40,182 nt of DNA from CAZFHZ01 sp964519015 (GTDB taxonomy: Bacteria; Blakebacterota; Blakebacteria; Blakebacterales; CAYUVJ01), in NCBI GenBank assembly GCA_964519015.1, contig CAZFHZ010000021.1, positions 1 through 40,182 of the forward strand. The letters are read 5' to 3'. The notes below the pieces were generated by a model that saw nothing but the letters and a program-made list of their open reading frames with translations, ran no database searches and was not told the DNA's origin. Shown here piece by piece: positions 17,227 to 26,344 of the stretch. Made by a program: the position numbers and the translations under genes. How positions within the stretch are numbered: the stretch's first letter is position 1; the number at the start of each line of letters is the position of its first letter.

Positions 17227-18198
17227 TCAGTCGGCCCGGCCCGAGATGTTCTCGCTCTCGGCGCCGACGGTGAGTTCGCGGAAGATGTCCTCGAGCGAGG
17301 ATCGTTCCAGATGGAGTTCGGCCAGCGGCCAGCCCCGCTCGGCCGCGAGCCGGAATACATCGGGGCGGGGATCACGCTCCTTATCGGTATTCAGCTGGAA
17401 GAGGGTCAGGCCCGCTTCCTGCCTGGGGGGGCCGACCTTCCCTACCCCCGGCACCCGGCCGAGTGCTTCGCCGGCGGAGGCCGCTTCGAAGCCGGCCGAG
17501 AAGAATCCGACCTGGAGCGGACGGTGCCCGCGCAGGCTCCCGGCCAGTTCGTCGGGCCGTCCGTCGGCCACGATCCGCCCCCGGTTGATGATGATCACGC
17601 GGTTGCAGGTGGCCTGGACCTCGGGGAGGATGTGGGTCGAGAGGATGAGCGTCTTCTGCTGGCCGATCTCCTTGATCAGGGAGCGGATCTCGGCGATCTG
17701 GTTGGGGTCGAGCCCCGAGGTCGGTTCGTCCAGGATGACCAGGTCGGGATCGTGGATGAGCGCCTGGGCCAGCCCCACCCGCTGTCGGAACCCCTTCGAG
17801 AGCTCGCCGATATCGCGGGTCAGGACCTCCCCCAGCCCGCACACCTCGACCATCTCCCGGATGCGGCGGGGGCGGGCGGAGAGCTCCAGCCCGCGCATCT
17901 CGGCCACGAACTCGAGGTAGTCGAGCACCGGCATGAAGTCGTAGAGGGGGGTGTGCTCCGGCAGGTAGCCCAGACGGCGCCGGATCTCGAGGGAGTGCTC
18001 GAGTACCGACTGTCCGTCGATGACCACGTCCCCGGAGGTGGGGGGCATGTAGCAGGTGACGATCTTCATGGTGGTGGTCTTCCCGGCTCCGTTGGGACCC
18101 AGGAAACCAAGGATCTCCCCCTGCTCGACCCGGAAGGAGATCCCGTCCACCGCCAGGGTGTCGTCGTAGCGTTTGGTGAGTCCTTCGACGCTGATCAC
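17227..18198 (-). CDS. ABC transporter ATPase, GldA-like
   Basis: 323 aa. All motifs are intact: Walker A GPNGAGKTT (34-42), Q-loop YLPEHTPLYDFM, signature ELSKGFRQRVGLAQAL, Walker B LVILDEPTSGLD and the H-loop LSTHILPEV. The C-terminal 90 residues form an extra regulatory or dimerising domain common in this exporter class. It drives the ABC-2 permease encoded next to it. The start is GTG at 18198. First gene of the four-gene operon. Its upstream region (18199-18399) has an A+T-richer patch around 18225-18285 with TTGATA and TATATG on the minus strand, but the spacing is too long to call a promoter. Confidence 0.92.
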   Translation of the reverse strand: MISVEGLTKRYDDTLAVDGISFRVEQGEILGFLGPNGAGKTTTMKIVTCYMPPTSGDVVIDGQSVLEHSLEIRRRLGYLPEHTPLYDFMPVLDYLEFVAEMRGLELSARPRRIREMVEVCGLGEVLTRDIGELSKGFRQRVGLAQALIHDPDLVILDEPTSGLDPNQIAEIRSLIKEIGQQKTLILSTHILPEVQATCNRVIIINRGRIVADGRPDELAGSLRGHRPLQVGFFSAGFEAASAGEALGRVPGVGKVGPPRQEAGLTLFQLNTDKERDPRPDVFRLAAERGWPLAELHLERSSLEDIFRELTVGAESENISGRAD

Positions 18199-18399
18199 GG
18201 GCGTGCTTCCTTACATGAGGGGCTCGTTACGTGAACCAAAGGCATATAGCTCAGGAATCCGCCGCCATTTATCAAGCAGTTTTTCCGGCCCCCGGCTCCG
18301 CCGTCGGGACGGCTGGCCGGAGCGGGCCACCGGTGACCGGGGTGCTCCGCCATCTCAATACGAACCTGTTCCGGCCCGGTTCCCGTCGTCGTGGGGCCT

Positions 18400-20115
18400 T
18401 CACCAGACCTCCCGCTCCTCGAGCCGTCGCAGGCCGATCTCCATGGGGAGGAGGAAGACGAGCAGGGCGATCAGCAGGATGAGCAGCCCGCTGATGAGCG
18501 ATGCGATCCACACCTCGCCGGAGAGTGCCCGGCCCGACAGGATCGTCCACATGATCCCGTAGAGCGGCCCCCACAGGACCACCAGTTCTCCGACCACGAA
18601 GGAGAGTGCCAGGACCATGAAGATAGTCCCCCCGAAGCCCGCCGGTATCTGGCTGACGTTCTCCCAGTTGAAACGGGGATAGGCCGCCCCCACCCCGATG
18701 CCCAGGCCGGTGATGCCCAGCGTCAACAGGAGGATGAGCCCCATTCCCGTCCAGGCGACCACCGGGTGGACCTTCAGGAAGAGGTCGGTCAGCACGATCA
18801 GGGTCTCGCCGAGCACCAGCAGGGGGAAGAAGGAGATCCAGAACTTGCTCCAGAGGTAACCCTTCAGACCGATCGGGCTGGAGCGGACCAGCCAGAAGGC
18901 CCGCCCCTCCAGGCTCACCGCCGGGAAGACGAAACGGGCGGCCACGGCCGAGACCGTGAAGCCGGCCAGACCGATGTTGAAGAAGGCGACCAGGTTGCTC
19001 AGGTAGGTGGTCGAGAGGTAGGCGTTGCCCAGCGGCAGGACCCGGAAGTTGAAGACGTAGATGACCACCAGGGCGGCCAGCAGGAAGAGTTGCGACCACT
19101 GGGTGATGTCGCGCAGGAAGGTCTTCACATCCTTGCTGATCATCTCCTTGAGCTGGCGCGACCAGAAGAGGCTGTAGAGGGCGACCAGCCGGTCGAGCAG
19201 CGGGGATCGGGTCAGCCGGTGCCGGCGCACCTCCTGCGTCTTGGTGAAGCCGTAATGATAGCTCCCCTCGCTGATCCACATCCCGATCACCACCGCCGCC
19301 GCCGCCGAGATGACCAGCAGCGCCAGCCAGAACGGGTCGTAGACGAGGGTGCCGACCAGGTAGCTGGAGATCGCCCCGGCCGCCCACTGGCTGGGCAGCA
19401 GCGCGGAGATGGGGGCCTGCATGGCCCGGAAGAAGTCGACCATGCTGGTGAAGGAATCGGGGTCGAGCAGCCGCTCGGGCCGCAGGACGCGGAAAACAAA
19501 GATCAGCCCGGCGAAGAAGATGAGGCTGACCACCATCAGGACGTCCTTGGCGCGCTGGGCGGGGAAGATGTTCACCAGCACCATGGTCAGGGCCACGCCC
19601 AGCACGGCCGGGATGATCACGAAGGCCAGGTTGGCGCTCACCACGATCAGGTAGTAGACCACGTCGCCGCCGAAGACGGTCCCGTAGGCGATGAAGACGG
19701 GGAGGCCGAAGAGGAGGACCATCCAGGAGGCACCGATCGTCGTCTCCACCAGTCGGGCCAGGTAGAGCGCTCCCTCCGAGACGGGGGCGCTCTTGAGGAG
19801 CTGCAGGTCGCCGCTCAGGAAGTAGACCCCGAAACTGGTCAGGAGGGCCGACCACATCAGGGTGCCCAGGAAGAGGAGGTAGATCATGCTGAGCAGCTTG
19901 CCCGGCAGGATCTCGCCGAACTCCTCGATGAGACGGAACTGGAAGAGGAAGTTGGCGAAGATCAAGTAGGTGCCCATCCAGAAGGCCGCCATCAGGCCGA
20001 CCAGGATGAGGGCCCGGACCAGGTCGCCTTCCTGCCGGAAACGGACCCGGTTGCGGATGGTCTGCCACTTGGGTTGCAGCAGGAGGATGACTTCGCGGTG
20101 GAGCGGTAGGCTCAT
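18400..20115 (-). CDS. Large ABC-2 type permease
   Basis: 571 aa with about 12 predicted membrane helices, so probably a fused two-half permease. Landmarks: FLSGDLQLLKSAPVSEGALYLARL near 102-125 and FPAVSLEGRAFWLVRSSPI near 395-413, each a likely ATPase-contacting loop, giving the two-fold internal symmetry. It lies 21 bp after an ABC ATPase gene on the same strand and surely forms its membrane partner. Substrate unknown. About 200 bp after its stop (18199-18399) hold no gene and no clear U-rich terminator, only G+C-rich dyads. Confidence 0.88.
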   Translation of the reverse strand: MSLPLHREVILLLQPKWQTIRNRVRFRQEGDLVRALILVGLMAAFWMGTYLIFANFLFQFRLIEEFGEILPGKLLSMIYLLFLGTLMWSALLTSFGVYFLSGDLQLLKSAPVSEGALYLARLVETTIGASWMVLLFGLPVFIAYGTVFGGDVVYYLIVVSANLAFVIIPAVLGVALTMVLVNIFPAQRAKDVLMVVSLIFFAGLIFVFRVLRPERLLDPDSFTSMVDFFRAMQAPISALLPSQWAAGAISSYLVGTLVYDPFWLALLVISAAAAVVIGMWISEGSYHYGFTKTQEVRRHRLTRSPLLDRLVALYSLFWSRQLKEMISKDVKTFLRDITQWSQLFLLAALVVIYVFNFRVLPLGNAYLSTTYLSNLVAFFNIGLAGFTVSAVAARFVFPAVSLEGRAFWLVRSSPIGLKGYLWSKFWISFFPLLVLGETLIVLTDLFLKVHPVVAWTGMGLILLLTLGITGLGIGVGAAYPRFNWENVSQIPAGFGGTIFMVLALSFVVGELVVLWGPLYGIMWTILSGRALSGEVWIASLISGLLILLIALLVFLLPMEIGLRRLEEREVW

Positions 20116-20136
20116 GGTGACCGGGGCTGTCGGCGC

Positions 20137-20949
20137 CTAGATGCGCAGGGCCCGGATGACCTCCTCCATGTCCTCGTCGGTCGTCAGTTTCAGGAAGACG
20201 GCTTCCAGGCGCGCCCCCACGTCACCCCCCATTCCGGCCAGTGTCCTCAGCTCCTCCAGGGTCCCTTCGGCGATGATCTCCCCATCCTGGATGATGGCGA
20301 TCCGGTCGCACAGTTCCTCGGCCGCCGCCAGGGTGTGGGTGGACATGAAGATGGCCCCCCCCTCGGCGGCGCGCTGCTGGAAGAGGTCCTTGAGCAGCCG
20401 GGCGCCCTCCGGGTCGAGCCCCACCAGCGGCTCGTCCACGATGATGACCTCGGGATCGTGGAGCAGTGCGCTCCCCATGACCAGCCGCTGCTTCATCCCA
20501 TGGCTGTAGGCCTCCACCAGTTCGCTCCCCCACTCCTCGAGCTGGAAGAAGCGCAGCAGGATGTCGATCCGCTCATCCAGACCGGCCCGGTCCTCCCCGA
20601 AGACGTCGTAGAGACCGGCGATGAAGCGGAGGAACTCGCGGCCGGTCAGTTTCTCGTAGATGAAGGGCCGGTCGGGGATGAAGCCGACGATCCGCTTGGC
20701 CTCCACCGGCTGGCGGCGGAGGGAGAAACCCCCCAGCTCGATCTCGCCGGCGGTGGGGCGGAGCAGCCCCACCATGGTCCGGATCGTGGTCGTCTTGCCG
20801 GCGCCGTTCGGGCCGAGGAAACCGTAGATCTCCCCGCGTTCCACCCGCAGGCTGACGTCTTTGACCGCTTCCACGGTCGCGTAGTGCTTGGAGAGCCCGC
20901 GGATCTCGATGGCGGGAGCATCCGGGTTGCGGATCCTGAGGCGGGACAT
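20137..20949 (-). CDS. ABC transporter ATPase
   Basis: 270 aa. Walker A GPNGAGKTT (46-54), Walker B VIIVDEPLVGLD and H-loop MSTHTLAAAEE are intact; the signature is the variant YSHGMKQRL seen in several exporter ATPases. The start ATG at 20949 shares its A with the stop of the transglutaminase-like gene (TGATG) and has AAGGAG 7 nt upstream, so translation is coupled. An open frame continues upstream but lies inside the transglutaminase gene. It serves the large permease downstream. Confidence 0.92.
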   Translation of the reverse strand: MSRLRIRNPDAPAIEIRGLSKHYATVEAVKDVSLRVERGEIYGFLGPNGAGKTTTIRTMVGLLRPTAGEIELGGFSLRRQPVEAKRIVGFIPDRPFIYEKLTGREFLRFIAGLYDVFGEDRAGLDERIDILLRFFQLEEWGSELVEAYSHGMKQRLVMGSALLHDPEVIIVDEPLVGLDPEGARLLKDLFQQRAAEGGAIFMSTHTLAAAEELCDRIAIIQDGEIIAEGTLEELRTLAGMGGDVGARLEAVFLKLTTDEDMEEVIRALRI

Positions 20950-22496
20950 CAGCGCTCCTTGGGTCCCGGCAGGGGGTGATAGCTGACCACGTCGATGGAG
21001 AGACGGCCGATGACCTTCATGAGCTCCACCTGGCGGTCGAGGTCCCCCCGCACCAGGCTGAGGTGGGTGGCGTCGGCCGGGAACTGGTCGAAGGTCGGGT
21101 CCACGGCCACCCATCCCCCCAGCCAGACCGAGGGCCAGGCGTGGTAGTAGAAACGGCCGTCCACGTAGACGACGCCCACGTTCATGACGGTGGGCAGCCC
21201 GGAGGCGCGGGCCAGGGCGGTGAAGAGGGTGGTGTGCTCGTTGCAGTCGCCGGAACGCGATTCCAGGACCGCCAGCGCATCGGGGATCCCGGCGCTGGGG
21301 GACTTCTCCATGTTCTCATAGACCCAGTGGGTCAGCCGTTCGGCGAAGATGCGGGCGCTCGGCTCACGCCGGCGGATGGCCCCCGCCTGCTGCCGCAGGC
21401 GCCGGTTGTCGGACTGGACGAAGGTCGAGGGCTGCAGGTAGCGGTGCAGGGCCCGGTCGCTGTTGGGCAGCTCGTAATCGACCAGGGCGTCGAGGTCCTC
21501 CTTCTTGACCTCCACGATCTCCTCGATCAGTTCCTGCCGCCCGAAGGTGAGATCGAGGTCCCCCAGTTCCACTCCGCGCAGCCGAACGGTCATCGAATCG
21601 ACCCCCCTGGACCCTTCGATCCTCATCACCCCGGCCGGGATCGAGGCCAGGTTGACCAGGTCGAGGGTGGCCTCGGTGTCCCACCCTTCCTCGAGGGCCT
21701 GCTCGCGGGTGGCGCGATCGATGGTCAGGCCGAGCGGGGCGAGGGAGCGGAGGGTGTTCCCCCCATCGTCCACCCAGCTGCGGAGCGTCAGGCCCATGAA
21801 CTCGGTCTCCAGCCGCCAGACCGGGAGCCGCTCCCGGTGCAGTTCGATGGTGTCCCGGGCGGCCACCCGGATGACGGTCCGCTCGGTCCGCATCGTGGTC
21901 GGATCGAAGCTGGGCACGGTCACGGTCCGACCGACCTCCAGACCGGTGTCGGCCAGCAGCATCTCGGGCCCGACATCCAGGTAGATGGGACCGTCCACCG
22001 GGATGGTCTGCTCCCGTCCCTCGGTCTCCCCCCCCTGCCGGATGCGCATGCGGATGAGCCGGCCATCCACCCCTCCCTCGATCTCCAGCGCGGTCCCCCG
22101 CCCTCCTCCCGAGGTCCGGGGAGCGACGACGCTCGAACCGAGATGGTCGGTGGTCATGGCGAAGGAGAAGGCGCGCAGGCTCCAATCGATGTTCAGGGTG
22201 GCCTCGGTGCGCATGTTGATGACCTGCGGTTGCCAGAGCTGGGTCAGGCGGAAGATCTGGTGGGACTGGATGCGTCGCAGGGTGTCCCCCTGGCTGCTGC
22301 GCCGGGTCCAGCCGTAGCCGATCTTGGTCCCCTGCAGGAAGACCTCGCTCCACTCCTCCACCACCGTGGTGTCGGCGCGGTAGGAGGCGGGCTGCCAGAC
22401 GGGGCCGGTGGCGAAGTACTCGCGCTGCACGAGCAGTCCGAGCATGACCAGCCAGGCGCCCACGATGGTCACCGGTACGGGGCGAAGCCGTTTCAT
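20949..22496 (-). CDS. Membrane-anchored transglutaminase-like protein
   Basis: 515 aa. One N-terminal membrane helix or uncleaved signal (about 5-23) leads into a long beta-rich extracytoplasmic region (about 40-370) with no recognised family. A transglutaminase core follows at about 380-480, with a complete triad: C418 (SGDCNEHT), H452 (YYHAWP) and D466 (VAVDPTF). Such domains act as proteases, amidases or crosslinkers of envelope proteins. It is the first gene of an operon with an ABC ATPase (1-nt overlap) and an ABC-2 permease, suggesting that it processes or assists an exported substrate; that is inference. The ATG at 22496 is chosen for its membrane helix. Its promoter lies 10-39 nt upstream, leaving almost no leader. 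Confidence 0.88.
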   Translation of the reverse strand: MKRLRPVPVTIVGAWLVMLGLLVQREYFATGPVWQPASYRADTTVVEEWSEVFLQGTKIGYGWTRRSSQGDTLRRIQSHQIFRLTQLWQPQVINMRTEATLNIDWSLRAFSFAMTTDHLGSSVVAPRTSGGGRGTALEIEGGVDGRLIRMRIRQGGETEGREQTIPVDGPIYLDVGPEMLLADTGLEVGRTVTVPSFDPTTMRTERTVIRVAARDTIELHRERLPVWRLETEFMGLTLRSWVDDGGNTLRSLAPLGLTIDRATREQALEEGWDTEATLDLVNLASIPAGVMRIEGSRGVDSMTVRLRGVELGDLDLTFGRQELIEEIVEVKKEDLDALVDYELPNSDRALHRYLQPSTFVQSDNRRLRQQAGAIRRREPSARIFAERLTHWVYENMEKSPSAGIPDALAVLESRSGDCNEHTTLFTALARASGLPTVMNVGVVYVDGRFYYHAWPSVWLGGWVAVDPTFDQFPADATHLSLVRGDLDRQVELMKVIGRLSIDVVSYHPLPGPKER

Positions 22497-22505
22497 AGAC
22501 GGGTT

Positions 22506-22535
22506 AATGTACCCACGGCTCCCACCAGCGGGCAA
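22506..22535 (-). promoter_or_regulatory. Promoter of the transglutaminase-ABC operon
   Basis: TTGCCC (22530-22535), 18 nt, TACATT (22506-22511), then 9 nt to the ATG. No Shine-Dalgarno sequence lies between, so the mRNA would be leaderless or have a leader of 2-3 nt. It is back-to-back with the promoter at 22547-22575. Confidence 0.55.
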
Positions 22536-22546
22536 GCGCGGCCCCG

Positions 22547-22575
22547 TTGACCGCGCCGGTCCCCCCGGTTACTCT
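22547..22575 (+). promoter_or_regulatory. Promoter of the AAA ATPase gene, leaderless
   Basis: TTGACC (22547-22552), exactly 17 nt, TACTCT (22570-22575), then 7 nt to the GTG at 22583, which would be the first transcribed codon. The -35 matches consensus at 5 of 6 positions. Confidence 0.6.
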
Positions 22576-22582
22576 GCCCTCC

Positions 22583-24064
22583 GTGAACGTCGCCCATGAG
22601 CTGCTCACCCTGGTCCGATCCCGTTATCCGGTGGTCGGCGTGGAGACCCAGGAAGAGGCCCGCCTGGAGACCATCCTCACCGGCGTGGCAGCCGAACTGG
22701 GGGTCCCCTTGTGGACCTGGGACACCGCCCACGGCCTGGTCCACCGGGGCACCGGCAACGCGATGTACAATACCGCCCGGCCGGAGCAGGTGCTCGGCTA
22801 CCTGGAACGGAGCGCCGAGGACGGGCTTTTCCTGCTCAAGGACCTCCACCACAGACTGGGGGAACCGGCCGTGCAGCGCGCGCTCAAGAGCGCCGCGGGC
22901 TCCTTCCGCAAGGACCGGCGGGCAATCTTTCTGCTCGCTCCCGCTTTCACCCTGCCGGCCGAGCTGGAGAAGGACGTGCTGGTCGTCCCGCTCGAACTCC
23001 CCGGACCCGACGAATTGCGACAGGCAGTCCACCGCGCCCTGAACGGGGTGGGCGGAGGGCGGAGCGTGCGGATTGAGCTGACCCCCGAGGAGATGGAACA
23101 GCTGGTGGCCGCTCTCGGCGGCCTGACTCTGGAGGAGGCCGAACGGGCGGTCGTCCAGGTGGTCATCGAAGACCGGGCCTTGACTCCCGACGACATCACC
23201 CGGGTGCTGGAACTGAAGCAGAAGACCCTGCTCCGCACCACCTCGCTCGAGTACATCGCGGCCGACGTCGACCTCGACCAGGTGGCCGGCCTGGCCAACC
23301 TGAAGCGCTGGCTGGCCCGGCGGCAGGGGGCCTTCGGTTCCCAGGCGCGAGCGTTCGGGCTGGAGCCCCCGCGCGGTATCCTGCTGCTGGGAGTGCAGGG
23401 ATGCGGCAAGAGCCTGGTGGCCAAGGCGGTCGCCGGCGGCTGGCGGCTCCCGCTGCTGCGACTCGATCCGGGCACGCTCTACGACAAGTTCGTCGGGGAG
23501 TCGGAACGACGGCTTCGGGACGCCCTACGCTCGGCCGAGGCGATGGCCCCGGCCGTGCTCTGGGTGGACGAGATCGAGAAGGGCTTCCCGGGGGTGGGTT
23601 CCTCCGATGCCGACGGCGGACTGACCCGCCGGCTCTTCGGCACCTTCCTGGCCTGGCTGCAGGAGCGCCGCCGCCCCGTCTTCGTGGTGGCCACCGCCAA
23701 CGACATCGCCGCGCTCCCCCCCGAGCTGATCCGCAAGGGGCGTTTCGACGAGCTCTTCTTCGTCGACCTGCCCGGGACCGAGGCGCGGATCCAGATCCTG
23801 CGCATCCACCTGAAGCGCCGCGGGCGGGATCCGGAGGGCTTCGACCTGGCCGCCCTGGCAGCCGCGACCGAGGGCTTCTCCGGGGCGGAGATCGAGCAGG
23901 CGGTGGTGGGCGCCCTCTATACCGCGTTCAGCGAGGCGGGCCGTCTCGACACCGGCCTGCTGCTGCGAGAGATCGCCGGCACCCGCCCCCTCTCGGTGAC
24001 CATGGCCGAACGGGTCGCCGCCCTGCGGGAGTGGGCCCGCGAGCGCACCGTCCCGGCCGACTGA
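22583..24064 (+). CDS. Ycf46-type AAA+ ATPase
   Basis: 493 aa. An N-terminal helical/Rossmann-like region (1-240), beginning VAHELLTLVRSRYPVV as in cyanobacterial and algal Ycf46 proteins, precedes one AAA+ module. Walker A is GVQGCGKS (270-277), the family's usual GVQGxGKS form. Walker B is VLWVDEIEKGF, sensor 1 is VATAND, and the arginine-finger region is IRKGRFDELFF. A small helical lid follows (GFSGAEIEQAVVGALY). Ycf46 proteins are implicated in inorganic carbon use and photosynthesis in cyanobacteria; their role in other bacteria is not established. The GTG at 22583 fits both the homology start and the promoter. It converges with the TonB receptor gene, 13 bp between stops. Confidence 0.88.
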   Translation: MNVAHELLTLVRSRYPVVGVETQEEARLETILTGVAAELGVPLWTWDTAHGLVHRGTGNAMYNTARPEQVLGYLERSAEDGLFLLKDLHHRLGEPAVQRALKSAAGSFRKDRRAIFLLAPAFTLPAELEKDVLVVPLELPGPDELRQAVHRALNGVGGGRSVRIELTPEEMEQLVAALGGLTLEEAERAVVQVVIEDRALTPDDITRVLELKQKTLLRTTSLEYIAADVDLDQVAGLANLKRWLARRQGAFGSQARAFGLEPPRGILLLGVQGCGKSLVAKAVAGGWRLPLLRLDPGTLYDKFVGESERRLRDALRSAEAMAPAVLWVDEIEKGFPGVGSSDADGGLTRRLFGTFLAWLQERRRPVFVVATANDIAALPPELIRKGRFDELFFVDLPGTEARIQILRIHLKRRGRDPEGFDLAALAAATEGFSGAEIEQAVVGALYTAFSEAGRLDTGLLLREIAGTRPLSVTMAERVAALREWARERTVPAD

Positions 24065-24077
24065 GCGCGCCCTCCCC

Positions 24078-25997
24078 TCACCCAATCAGCAGGGCCAGAT
24101 AGAACGACCGCCCCAGACTACCGTAGCCCCACACCCATTCCGGGGCGGCGCCGGTCAGATTCTCCCCCCGTAGCCGGATCGCCAGATGAGGCTGCAGCCG
24201 CCGGGTCACCTCCCCCTCCAGCAAGGTCACGGCGGCCAGGGTGACTCGCTGCGCCGGCCAGGCGGAGAAGTCGAGGTCCTCCCGTCGTCCCACCCCCCGC
24301 AGACGCAGCCCGCCGTGCCAGCCCGGGGCCGGCTCGCTCTCCAGGCCGATCAGCCAGGTATGTCCCGGGCGGCGGATCAGGGCCGCCTCGCTCTCGGAGT
24401 CCCCGGTCTCCAGCCGCGTCCAGGCGGCCTCTACCCCGACCCAGGCGTTCAGAGCCAGCCGCAGGGAGCCCTCCCAGCCGGTCAGGCGGACCTCCCCCCG
24501 GTTCTCGTACCGGGAGAGCCAGGTGTCGGGGTCGGTGATGAAGTCGATCAGGCCTCGGCTGCGCTGGTGGTATCGGGTCAGGGAGAGCTCCCCCCGGGCC
24601 AGCCGCACGATCAGGCCGGCCTCCCACGACCGGGTGCGCTCGGCCTCCAGCTCGGCGTTCCCGTATTCGGGATGGAAACGCTGGTAGAGGGTGGGTGCCT
24701 TGAACCCGGTCGCCACCGAAGCGCGCAGACGCACCGGCCCGACCGGCAGAGTCAGCGCGGCCCGGCCGGTCGGCCGGCTGCCGTAGTCGGTGTAACGGTC
24801 CATCCTCCCTCCCAGCACCAGGTCGGCCCCACGCACGGCGAGCTGGTCCTGAAGGTAGCACGCCGAGGCCAGCTGAACCCGTTCCGGGACCCGGTCGATG
24901 AAGAGGTCGGTCCCGGACTCGTAGGCGGAACGGCTGCGGCCGCTGGTACGTTCCCAGATCAGTCCGGTGGCCAGGTGGTGCGAACCGAGCAGCAGGTCGT
25001 TGTGCCACTCGGCGGTGTGGACTCGACCCCGCCAGTCACCCTCCGAGGAGGAGGGGTCCGAGGCGTCCGGGGAATCACTGGTCCAGCGGTGGGTGCGCCC
25101 GCCCCCCAGCAGGAACCGCTGCTGCCAGCCGCCGGCGAGCGGACCCTGCCAGAGGAGGGTGCCGAACAGGTCGGCCTTCCAGCTCAGACTGTTCGGGTCG
25201 TCTCCTCCCGGACCGCCGAAGTCGTCCAGGTCGAAGCGGGAGCGGCTCCCCCGCAGGGTCCCGGTCAACCGACCGGACGCCAGCGGGCGTTCCAGCCGTA
25301 GCGAGCCCGACCAGGCGCTCCAGCCGTCGGGTTCCGGGGGGCCGGCCGTGGGGTCGGTGGCGCTGGAGAGGCCGCCCAGGCGGTGGCCCCCCACGTCCAG
25401 TCGATACCCGGTCCCGGCCACTTCTCCGGTCAGTCCGGCCGTGCCGTTCAAAGCACGGTAGGAACCGGCCTCCAGGCTCAGGTAGGGACGGGGGGGGCCC
25501 TCTTGAGGCCGCCGGGTGATGATCTGTATCACCCCGGCCATGGCGTCGGAGCCGTAGAGGGTGCTCTGGGGACCGCGCACGATCTCTATACGCTCGATCC
25601 CCTCGGCGGTCAGGGTGTTCCAGTCGAAGCCCCCTCCGGGGCTCATCGGATCGTTCGCCGCCACTCCGTCGATGAGCACCAGCAGGTGCTCCCCTTTGGC
25701 CCCGCGCAGCATCAGGGTGGCGGTGCCGGCGGCCGGACCGCTGCGCGTGAGGACGACCCCCGGGAGTCCGGCCAGGGCTTCCAGCAGGGTGGTCGCTCCG
25801 CGCTCGCGCAAGGCTTCGCCGGTGACCACGGTGACCGAGGCACCGGTGCGACCGGCGGCGGTCGCGGTCCGGGTAGCGGTCACCACGATCGGATCGAGGA
25901 TGTAGTCGGGGATGGTCCGGGGTGGCTGGGCCGAGACGCTCTGCTGCCCGCCCGCCGCGAGCAGAAGAAGCGTGCCGACCAGGAGTGTATACCGCAA
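24078..25997 (-). CDS. btuB: TonB-dependent vitamin B12 receptor, BtuB-like
   Basis: 639 aa. A signal peptide (RYTLLVGTLLLLAAGG, cut after VSA) and a TonB-box-like DPIVVTATRT (about 36-45) come first. The plug domain follows (about 48-160, with LRGAKGEHLLVLIDGVAAND and IERIEIVRGPQSTLYGSDAMAGVI-type segments), then a beta-barrel to the C-terminus. It takes up cobalamin-type ligands across the outer membrane using TonB energy. The assignment to B12 rests mainly on the cobalamin riboswitch upstream. The start is inferred as TTG at 25997: it follows GGAGG and begins the signal peptide, and no in-frame ATG exists nearby except one inside the riboswitch (26180). The protein ends in LLIG rather than the usual terminal aromatic residue. 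Confidence 0.88.
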   Translation of the reverse strand: MRYTLLVGTLLLLAAGGQQSVSAQPPRTIPDYILDPIVVTATRTATAAGRTGASVTVVTGEALRERGATTLLEALAGLPGVVLTRSGPAAGTATLMLRGAKGEHLLVLIDGVAANDPMSPGGGFDWNTLTAEGIERIEIVRGPQSTLYGSDAMAGVIQIITRRPQEGPPRPYLSLEAGSYRALNGTAGLTGEVAGTGYRLDVGGHRLGGLSSATDPTAGPPEPDGWSAWSGSLRLERPLASGRLTGTLRGSRSRFDLDDFGGPGGDDPNSLSWKADLFGTLLWQGPLAGGWQQRFLLGGGRTHRWTSDSPDASDPSSSEGDWRGRVHTAEWHNDLLLGSHHLATGLIWERTSGRSRSAYESGTDLFIDRVPERVQLASACYLQDQLAVRGADLVLGGRMDRYTDYGSRPTGRAALTLPVGPVRLRASVATGFKAPTLYQRFHPEYGNAELEAERTRSWEAGLIVRLARGELSLTRYHQRSRGLIDFITDPDTWLSRYENRGEVRLTGWEGSLRLALNAWVGVEAAWTRLETGDSESEAALIRRPGHTWLIGLESEPAPGWHGGLRLRGVGRREDLDFSAWPAQRVTLAAVTLLEGEVTRRLQPHLAIRLRGENLTGAAPEWVWGYGSLGRSFYLALLIG

Positions 25998-26117
25998 GGG
26001 AGGCCTCCGGTCGCCGTGGGTTGCGATTCTCTTCGAGCCCCCCGGCGGGGGACGCGAGGCAGCCGGCCGACCGGCTCCGGGCGCCCCGCCGCCCCGCAGG
26101 GTGGGCACGGAAGGGTC

Positions 26118-26338
26118 CGCAGGCAGGTCTCCTGGCTTCCGGTTCTTCCTCGCGCCGCGCCTTCCCGGCCGGCCGCCCAAAGACGGTCATCGACCCGTGG
26201 CCGGTCCCGCAGGCAGCGGGACCGATGCGGCGTTCGTCCCCGGTCACAGTGGCGGGGGCCGCGCCGGATTCACACCGGCTTCCCTCTTCGATCCCCGCAC
26301 CATCCGGGGATCACCTGCCGACCTTCATCTGAGACTGC
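26118..26338 (-). ncRNA. Cobalamin (AdoCbl) riboswitch
   Basis: The minus strand carries the conserved core in order: AAGCCGGTGTGAATCCGG (about 26263-26282), then GCCCCCGCCACTGTGACC (about 26242-26259), and the B12 box AAGCCAGGAGACCTGCC (26122-26138). These are diagnostic for the cobalamin riboswitch. The ends are estimated. It lies about 125 nt before the BtuB-like start. No U-rich terminator follows, so control is more likely at translation; the ribosome site GGAGG sits in a GGAGGCCTCC palindrome just before the TTG start. Confidence 0.93.
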
Positions 26339-26344
26339 GATCCG

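Noticed and set aside
18199..18290. Promoter TTGATA ... TATATG for the Gld-type operon
   Set aside because: The spacing is 21 nt, too long for a sigma70 promoter; left as a note only.
25998..26180. Upstream ATG extension of the TonB receptor
   Set aside because: The added residues lie inside the cobalamin riboswitch and would precede the signal peptide.
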